A DNA stretch of 11,469 bases, from contig PMKB01000097.1 in assembly GCA_003157595.1 (NCBI GenBank), positions 1-11,469 on the forward strand. Direction: 5' to 3'. The notes beneath the pieces were generated by a model. The model worked only from the letters and a program-made list of their open reading frames with translations, searched no databases and was not told where the DNA came from. Shown here piece by piece: positions 6,810 to 11,469 of the stretch. Position 1 is the first letter of the stretch. Each line of letters begins with the position of its first letter. The DNA comes from Solirubrobacterales bacterium. GTDB taxonomy: Bacteria > Actinomycetota > Thermoleophilia > Solirubrobacterales > Solirubrobacteraceae. Made by a program: the position numbers and the translations under genes.

Positions 6810-7780
6810 TGCTCTCGAGGATCGCCCACGAGCTGTTCTGGCTCGGGCGCAACGTCTCTCGCGCCGAGCTGACGGCGCGCATGATCGACGGCGTGTTCCA
6901 GGCCGACCTCCAAGGGCGTCCCGACGACCCGGCCGGCGTGACGCTCTCCTGGGATGCGGTGCTCGCGATCATGGGCTCGACGGCCACCGGCAAGCGGAAG
7001 AAGAACGCCGTGCGTCCCTCGCGCGCGGAGACGGTCGCGCTGCTCAGCACGGACGCGACCAACGCCAACTCGGTGGTCGCGAGTCTCGAGCGTGCGCGCG
7101 AGGGAGCGCACACGGTGCGCGACGTGATCAGCGCCGAGATGTGGGAGGCGATCAACGCCGTCCACCTCGGCCTCGCCGACGCCTCGGTCGGTGTGACCGG
7201 CTACGGCGGCCCCTACTCGTTCGTCAGCTACGTCAAGAGCCGCACGGCCCTGTTCTGGGGCGTCGCCTCGCGCACGATGCTGCGCGACGACGCCTACGCC
7301 TTCCTCGATGCCGGCGGGCGCTTCGAGTCCGCCGACATGGTGCTGCGGATGCTGCGCGTCGCGCTGCCCGCGCCCGGCGAACGCGCCGCCTCCTCGCCGC
7401 GCGACGGGCAGGCGCTGGCGCTGCTCGGGGCAGTCGGCGGCCTTCAGGCCTTCCGCCGTGCCGGCGCCGCGACGCCCACCGCGACGGCGGTTGCGAACTT
7501 CCTGCTCTACACCCGAACCTACCCCGACTCGGTTGCCGCCTCGATCGACGCCGTGCGCGCCGCGCTCGAACTGGCCGACGCCAACCCCCGCGCCTCCGAG
7601 CCGGTGCTGCGCCTCTCGCGCGTGCTGGCGGACCTCGACTTTCGCGGGCGCGTCGGCCGAAACGACGACGGCGGCCTGCTCGAGGTCTGCGAGATCGTCG
7701 GGCGTGAGCTGAGCCTGGCTGACGGCGACATCACCGAGCGCTACTTTGGTGGGGTCATGTCGCCGACCCACGTCAGCTGA
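6809..7780 (+). CDS. Alpha-E domain protein (DUF403)
   Basis: A 323-residue, mostly alpha-helical protein of the alpha-E family. Its N terminus, MLSRIAHELFWLGRNVSRAE, and the NSVVASLERAREGAHTVRD and SAEMWEAINAVHL stretches match the family's usual conserved segments. The biochemical role of alpha-E proteins is not established. They almost always sit beside circularly permuted ATP-grasp and transglutaminase-like proteins, sometimes fused to the ATP-grasp, and are thought to work with them on a peptide-like product. The ATG shares one base with the upstream stop (TGATG), and there is no clear ribosome-binding site, so translation is probably coupled. A lysine/arginine-rich stretch (GKRKKNAVRPSR) about 60-70 residues in may be a loop. 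Confidence 0.9.
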   Translation: MLSRIAHELFWLGRNVSRAELTARMIDGVFQADLQGRPDDPAGVTLSWDAVLAIMGSTATGKRKKNAVRPSRAETVALLSTDATNANSVVASLERAREGAHTVRDVISAEMWEAINAVHLGLADASVGVTGYGGPYSFVSYVKSRTALFWGVASRTMLRDDAYAFLDAGGRFESADMVLRMLRVALPAPGERAASSPRDGQALALLGAVGGLQAFRRAGAATPTATAVANFLLYTRTYPDSVAASIDAVRAALELADANPRASEPVLRLSRVLADLDFRGRVGRNDDGGLLEVCEIVGRELSLADGDITERYFGGVMSPTHVS

Positions 7781-7784
7781 GCCG

Positions 7785-8657
7785 ATGCTTTTCTCGATCC
7801 ACTACACGACGGCGTACGACTACGGCGAGCCGGTCACCGACAACCTCAACGCGCTTCGCGTGCGCCCGGCGACGACCGCGACCCAGCGCTGCGACGAGTT
7901 TCACGTGCGCACCGACCCCGAGTCGCGGCTGGGCCGCCATTCGGACTACTTCGGCACCGAGGTGATCGAGTTCGGCATCTCGCGTCCGCACAGCTCGCTG
8001 ACGATCGACGTGCGCGCGCGGGTCGTTACCTCCGAGCCGCCCGAGCCGCCGGCGCCGGCGTGGGAGGCGCTGGCCGCGGCGCCCTACCTCGAGGCGGCGG
8101 GCGAGTATCTGCTGGCGTGCATCGCCGAGCCCCCGAACGGGGCGCTCGACGAGCTGTCCGCGCTCAGCGACCTCGCCAGCCCGCTGGAGGCCGTCGAGGG
8201 GTTGTGTGAGTTGATCCCCGATCGCTTCGAATACAACACCGGCATCACCTACGTCGGCTCGACCGTCGCCGATCTGCTGAGCGCCGGGGGCGGCGTCTGC
8301 CAGGACTTTGTCCACCTCGCGCTGATCCTGCTGCGCCGCCACGGGATCGCCGCCCGCTACGTCTCCGGCTACCTCTTCGCGGCGCCGCCCGACGGCGGCT
8401 CAGACTCGGTCGAGGTCGAGACGCACGCCTGGCTCGAGGCGCTGCTGCCCGAAGGTGGCGACCGCGGCGAGCCGGTCTGGGTCGGCTTCGATCCGACCAA
8501 CCGCTCCCGCGCCGGCGAGCAGTACGTGAAGATCGGCCACGGCCGCCTCTACGACGACGTGCCGCCGATCAAGGGCGTCTACCGCGGCGGCCCGGCCGAG
8601 CTGTCGGCGAACGTCGTGATGACGCGGCTTGACCCGGCGACGAGCGCCCGCGCGTAG
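7785..8657 (+). CDS. Transglutaminase-like cysteine protease/amidase
   Basis: A 290-residue protein with the bacterial transglutaminase N-terminal beta domain (MLFSIHYTTAYDYGEPVTDN, residues 1-20 onward) and a C-terminal transglutaminase core. The catalytic triad is visible: Cys172 in GGGVCQDFVHL, His214 in VETHAWLEALL and Asp236 in WVGFDPTNR. In bacteria such cores usually act as peptidases or amide hydrolases rather than crosslinkers. No signal peptide is seen, so it should be cytoplasmic. The ATG at 7785 follows the alpha-E stop by four bases; a longer frame opening upstream at 7746 would overlap alpha-E and is not needed. With the two upstream genes it forms the conserved ATP-grasp/alpha-E/transglutaminase set predicted to make and cleave an unknown peptide-like bond. 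The stop is TAG at 8655-8657, just before the tandem repeats. Confidence 0.92.
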   Translation: MLFSIHYTTAYDYGEPVTDNLNALRVRPATTATQRCDEFHVRTDPESRLGRHSDYFGTEVIEFGISRPHSSLTIDVRARVVTSEPPEPPAPAWEALAAAPYLEAAGEYLLACIAEPPNGALDELSALSDLASPLEAVEGLCELIPDRFEYNTGITYVGSTVADLLSAGGGVCQDFVHLALILLRRHGIAARYVSGYLFAAPPDGGSDSVEVETHAWLEALLPEGGDRGEPVWVGFDPTNRSRAGEQYVKIGHGRLYDDVPPIKGVYRGGPAELSANVVMTRLDPATSARA

Positions 8658-8659
8658 AG

Positions 8660-8796
8660 GGCGTGAGCGGGCTCGCCGGGTTGTCGAGCCCGGCGCGCGT
8701 GTGGGGCGTGAGCGGGCCCGCCCGGGTTGTTGAGCCCGGCGCGCGTGTGGGGCGTGAGCGGGCTCGCCCGGGTTGTTGAGCCCGGCGCGCGTGTGC
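8660..8796. repeat. Three tandem 45-46-bp repeats, each able to form a hairpin
   Basis: Units start at 8660 (45 bp), 8705 (46 bp) and 8751 (46 bp), each beginning GGCGTGAGCGGG and ending GCGCGCGTGTG plus one base. Units 2 and 3 differ by two bases (T/C at the 13th position and the last base). Unit 1 lacks one C and has one T-to-C change, so 2 and 3 look like a recent duplication. Each carries an inverted repeat: CGGGCTC with GAGCCCG in units 1 and 3 (8 bp in unit 1), and one mismatch in unit 2. The array fills almost the whole 151-bp gap between two convergent stops, so bidirectional termination is the simplest role. No cas genes are present and no variable spacers exist, so this is not a CRISPR array. 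Confidence 0.9.
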
Positions 8797-8808
8797 GAGC
8801 CGGCCCCG

Positions 8809-9993
8809 TCAACGCTCCGGCGCGATGCGGTGCGCGACCAGCGCGACCAGGGCGGCGAGCGCGGCGAGCGCCGAGATGCTCGTCAGCGCGGCCGGCAGCC
8901 CGACGCGCTCGGCGAGAAAGCCGATCAGCGGCGGGCCGGCGAGAAAGCCGCTGTAGCCGATCGTCGATGCGATCGCGACACCGCGCGGACCGCTGAGCGC
9001 CCCCGCTTCACCAATCGCCGCCGGGAACATGTTCGCCAGGCCGAGGCCGACGAGCGAGAAGCCGACGATCACGAGCGCGAGGATGGGCACCAGGGCGGCC
9101 ACGAGCATCCCCGCGCCAGCCATCAGCGCGCCCGCAGCGAGCACGAAGGTGCGCCCGGCGCGGCGCAGCATCCAGCTGCCCGACAGCCGTCCGATCACCA
9201 TCGCCGCCGAGAAGCTGGCGAAACCGGCCGCGGCGAGCCCCGCGCTGGTGTGCAGATCGACGCGCAGGTGCAGCGCCCCCCAGTCGCCCATCGCGCCTTC
9301 GCCGTAGGAGGAGCACAGCGCGATCAGGCCGAACACGGCCACCACGACGGCGGGGCTGCTCGCCACGCGCCCGCGGGCAGGAGCCGCGCCCGCGGGCGGC
9401 TCGGTCGGCGCGGTCGCGGTCGCGGGCGCCCTGGAAACATCCTGGCCGCGCAGCAGCGCCACCCCGCAGCACGCGGTCACGACGAGGCCGAAGGTGCCGA
9501 CGGCGCTGAGATGGGTGGTCGGGCTGAGCGCGCCGGCAAGCGCCCCGCCGACCAGCGCGCCAGATAGCCCGCCGAGGCTGTAGGCGGCGTGGAAGCTCGG
9601 CATGATCGGCCGATGCGCTCGCCCGGTGATCTCCACCGCGGCGCTGTTGATCGCCACGTTCATCGCCCCGAAGCCCGCGCCGAAGGCGACCAGCACGGCG
9701 CCGAGCGCGGCGACGGTCGTGACCCTGGCCGGCAGCATGATCGCCAGCGACATCACCGTCGCGGAGAGCACGATCATCGCGCGGCTGCCGAAGCGCGAGC
9801 ACAGCTGGCCGGCGAACAGCATCGTCACGACGGCGCCGGCGGAGATGCCGAGCAGCGCGAGGCCGAGGCTTCCCGGTGAGGCCCCGACCTGCGCCTTGAC
9901 CGCGGGCACGCGCACGACCCAGTTGGCGAACAGGAACCCGTCCAGCGCGAAGAAGGCGCTCACGAGCAGCCGCGTCCGCCTGAGTGCTGTCAT
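8809..9993 (-). CDS. Major facilitator superfamily transporter (YbjJ-like)
   Basis: A 394-residue protein with about twelve hydrophobic segments. It opens with RTRLLVSAFFALDGFLFANW and VRVPAVKAQVGASPGSLGLA, the pattern of the YbjJ-like branch of MFS carriers. An MFS motif A variant, GQLCSRFGSR, sits at about 62-71 between TM2 and TM3. A polar Ala/Pro-rich loop (around QDVSRAPATATAPTEPPAGA) divides the two six-helix halves. It should be a plasma-membrane carrier or efflux protein; the substrate cannot be inferred, although some relatives are sugar or drug transporters. I chose the ATG at 9993, directly before TM1. A GTG at 10059 would add 22 Arg/Ala/Pro-rich residues with no family resemblance. 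No Shine-Dalgarno is seen. It converges with the transglutaminase gene and diverges from the arylsulfotransferase-like gene. Confidence 0.88.
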   Translation of the reverse strand: MTALRRTRLLVSAFFALDGFLFANWVVRVPAVKAQVGASPGSLGLALLGISAGAVVTMLFAGQLCSRFGSRAMIVLSATVMSLAIMLPARVTTVAALGAVLVAFGAGFGAMNVAINSAAVEITGRAHRPIMPSFHAAYSLGGLSGALVGGALAGALSPTTHLSAVGTFGLVVTACCGVALLRGQDVSRAPATATAPTEPPAGAAPARGRVASSPAVVVAVFGLIALCSSYGEGAMGDWGALHLRVDLHTSAGLAAAGFASFSAAMVIGRLSGSWMLRRAGRTFVLAAGALMAGAGMLVAALVPILALVIVGFSLVGLGLANMFPAAIGEAGALSGPRGVAIASTIGYSGFLAGPPLIGFLAERVGLPAALTSISALAALAALVALVAHRIAPER

Positions 9994-10305
9994 GAAGCAG
10001 GGAGCACGGTTGGCTGCTCGGGCCGGCGCGGGGGATCGAATGCGCGCCCCAACGGACACTACAAGGCGGCGCCCCGATCCCCGCGGTTGCCGACGAGCGC
10101 CGCCGTGGCGTGCCGCGCCGGCTCATGCGGCAGCGGTTGGTCGCCGCTGCGCCAGCGCCCGCGCGCTGCGCCCGCCGGCTCGAGCCTGCAGCGCACCCCG
10201 GGTGCATTCGCCGCTCGCGCGTCGGCGGTGCCCAGCCCGTCACGGTGGCGCGTAGCGCTATCGTGGCGCGATCGTCGGCCCGACCGTGATCGTCTGAGCG
10301 TTTCG
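9994..10305. other. Divergent intergenic region, no gene seen
   Basis: These 312 bases separate the MFS and arylsulfotransferase-like genes. Frames cross it on both strands, but their products are Arg/Ala/Gly-rich with no recognisable motif. On the minus strand TAGTGT (10061-10056) is a possible -10 box for the MFS gene; on the plus strand TATCGT (10259-10264) is an equally weak candidate for the arylsulfotransferase-like gene. Neither has a good -35. An imperfect palindrome is listed separately at 10269-10292. Confidence 0.5.
10269..10292. promoter_or_regulatory. Imperfect palindrome upstream of the arylsulfotransferase-like gene (possible operator)
   Basis: CGATC (10269-10273) and CGG (10276-10278) pair with CCG (10284-10286) and GATCG (10288-10292) around a 5-base centre, with a small asymmetric internal loop. 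It ends 13 bases before the ATG at 10306, where an operator or a 5'-leader hairpin could affect expression. In DNA this GC-rich, chance inverted repeats are frequent, so confidence is low. Confidence 0.25.
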
Positions 10306-11469
10306 ATGCGGCGCTTGCTGCGGGGATTGGCGGGGCTCGGCGGCGTCTGCGCGCTGGCGTTGGGGGCAGCCGCGGTGAGCGGGGTCAGCAGCGTGGGAGC
10401 CGACGCGCCGGCGGCGCCGGCGTGTGTGCCGGCGACGCTCGACGCCTCGGACCAGCTGCCGGGAACGCCGCTGCTCGTCACACCGGCGCCGGGCGGGTTG
10501 GACGCGATGGCGCAGACGCAGCTCAGCTTTCTCGGCGCGCCGGCCTCTGGGCTCTCAGCGCTGGTTGTCAGCGGCAGCGTCAGCGGTGTCCACGCCGGAC
10601 GGCTGGAGGCCTACTCGCAGGGCGACGGGGCGAGCTTTCTGCCGCAGGTGCCATTCACCGTCGGCGAGACCGTGAGCGTCAGCGGCGTCTGGACGTCGAA
10701 GTCGATCGCACACCGCTTTTCCTACAGCTTCACGATCGGCGATCCGGATCCGATCGCTCTGCTGCCAAAGCCGTCCAAGCCGGCTGGCGCGCCCGGGACG
10801 ATCTGGCACTTCCGCTCCGCTGCGGAGATCACGCCGGCGGTGCTGACGGTGACCAGGACCTCGGCCGCCGCTCGGCGCGACGGCGACATCTTCCTCGCCA
10901 CCTACCCGGGGCCGGGCTCGATGGGTCCGACGATCTATGCCCCGAACGGTCAGCTGGTGTGGTTCAAGCCGCTGGGACCGAACACCGCCGCCACCGATGT
11001 GCGCGTTCAGCGCTACGAGGGCCGGCCGGTCCTGACCTGGTGGCAGGGCACGATCAGCATCCACGGCTTCGGGCTCGGCGTCGGCGAGATCTACTCGACG
11101 GCGTATGAGCCGGTCGCGACTGTCCACGCCGGCGACGGTCTTGCCGAGGATCTGCACGAGCTCACGCTGACGCCGAACGGAACCGCACTGATCACCGCCT
11201 GGAAGCCGCTGTACTGCGACCTGGCGAGCGAAGGCGGCGCCGCGCTCGACGCGGTCTATGACTCGGTCTTCCAGGAGATCGACGTCAAGACCGGGCTCGT
11301 GATGTACGAGTGGGACTCGCTCGAGCACGTCCCACTCAGCGAGTCGTACATGCCGGTGAGCGGAGCGAATGTCCCCTGGCCATACGACTGGTTCCACCTC
11401 AACTCGATCGCGCCGGAGCCCGACGGCAGCCTGCTGATCTCCTCGCGCGCCACCTGGACTGTCTACGAC
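10306..11469 (+). CDS. Secreted arylsulfotransferase-like protein (ASST family), 3' end beyond window
   Basis: The frame is open from the ATG at 10306 through the last base (388 codons seen). Residues 1-32 look like a Sec signal peptide: basic MRRLLRG, a hydrophobic core around 8-30, and a likely cleavage near VGA-DA, so the protein should be exported. A beta-rich segment (about 45-150) is followed by a propeller-like region with family hallmarks: GDIFLATYPGPG (193-204), DLHELTLTPNGTALITAW (282-299), FQEIDVKTGLVMYEWDS (322-338) and DWFHLNSIAPEPDGSLLISS (361-380), then R381. His284, His364 and Arg381 are placed like the active-site His and Arg of PAPS-independent aryl sulfotransferases, which move sulfate between phenolic compounds. 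The true donor and acceptor are unknown. The ORF is broken only by the window edge. Confidence 0.85.
   Translation, partial: MRRLLRGLAGLGGVCALALGAAAVSGVSSVGADAPAAPACVPATLDASDQLPGTPLLVTPAPGGLDAMAQTQLSFLGAPASGLSALVVSGSVSGVHAGRLEAYSQGDGASFLPQVPFTVGETVSVSGVWTSKSIAHRFSYSFTIGDPDPIALLPKPSKPAGAPGTIWHFRSAAEITPAVLTVTRTSAAARRDGDIFLATYPGPGSMGPTIYAPNGQLVWFKPLGPNTAATDVRVQRYEGRPVLTWWQGTISIHGFGLGVGEIYSTAYEPVATVHAGDGLAEDLHELTLTPNGTALITAWKPLYCDLASEGGAALDAVYDSVFQEIDVKTGLVMYEWDSLEHVPLSESYMPVSGANVPWPYDWFHLNSIAPEPDGSLLISSRATWTVYD

Noticed and set aside
8660..8796. CRISPR array
   Set aside because: The units are directly joined with no variable spacers and there are no cas genes nearby.
8579..8812. Small minus-strand ORF across the tandem repeats
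   Set aside because: Its repetitive Pro/Ala/His-rich product simply reflects the 46-bp repeats, and the frame is not supported by any motif or start signal.
9994..10059. 22-residue N-terminal extension of the MFS transporter from a GTG at 10059
   Set aside because: The extension is Arg/Ala/Pro-rich and not membrane-like, and family members begin just before TM1 as with the ATG at 9993.
10059..10481. 140-residue minus-strand ORF upstream of the MFS gene
   Set aside because: Half of it is antisense to the signal-peptide region of the arylsulfotransferase-like gene, and the rest is Arg/Ala-rich with no recognisable feature.

Overview
The window is very GC-rich (I judge around 70%), with dense genes, GTG starts, short stop/start overlaps and few clear Shine-Dalgarno sites. 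This points to an actinobacterium. The gene set (Leloir galT-galK of actinobacterial type, a membrane fatty-acid desaturase, malate synthase A, an ATP-grasp/alpha-E/transglutaminase operon and a secreted arylsulfotransferase-like protein) fits best with Thermoleophilia, such as Solirubrobacterales/Conexibacter relatives. That placement is inference from gene content, not a database match.

Left part, minus strand, about 1-3466. Read in the direction of transcription: a fatty-acid desaturase (3466-2354); a 72-bp block of three abutting perfect palindromes (2346-2275); a 50-residue unknown protein (2247-2095); galT (2098-1154); galK (1157-114); and the first codons of a HAD-type hydrolase running off the left edge (49-1). 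The small gene, galT and galK are joined by two GTGA overlaps and must form one galactose-utilisation transcript. No galE is in view.

Middle, plus strand, 3611-8657. Malate synthase A (glyoxylate shunt) diverges from the desaturase across 144 bp. After a 118-bp gap with a hairpin comes a tight three-gene operon: circularly permuted ATP-grasp protein, alpha-E (DUF403) protein and transglutaminase-like protein. This set is known as a conserved but biochemically unresolved system, predicted to form and/or process peptide or amide bonds and in some bacteria linked to the Anbu proteasome-like particle. Neither Anbu nor the DUF2126 partner lies in the window.

Right part. The transglutaminase gene converges on a minus-strand MFS transporter gene (9993-8809). 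The 151-bp gap between them holds three tandem 45-46-bp hairpin repeats. After a 312-bp divergent intergenic region, a secreted arylsulfotransferase-like gene (10306 onward, plus strand) runs off the right edge.

The most unusual signals are non-coding: two unrelated triplet hairpin arrays at gene ends (2275-2346 and 8660-8796). The first has centres exactly 24 bp apart, different self-complementary arms, and a shared CATG centre. The best candidates for less-described biology are these arrays, the small gene leading the gal operon, and the ATP-grasp/alpha-E/transglutaminase operon.
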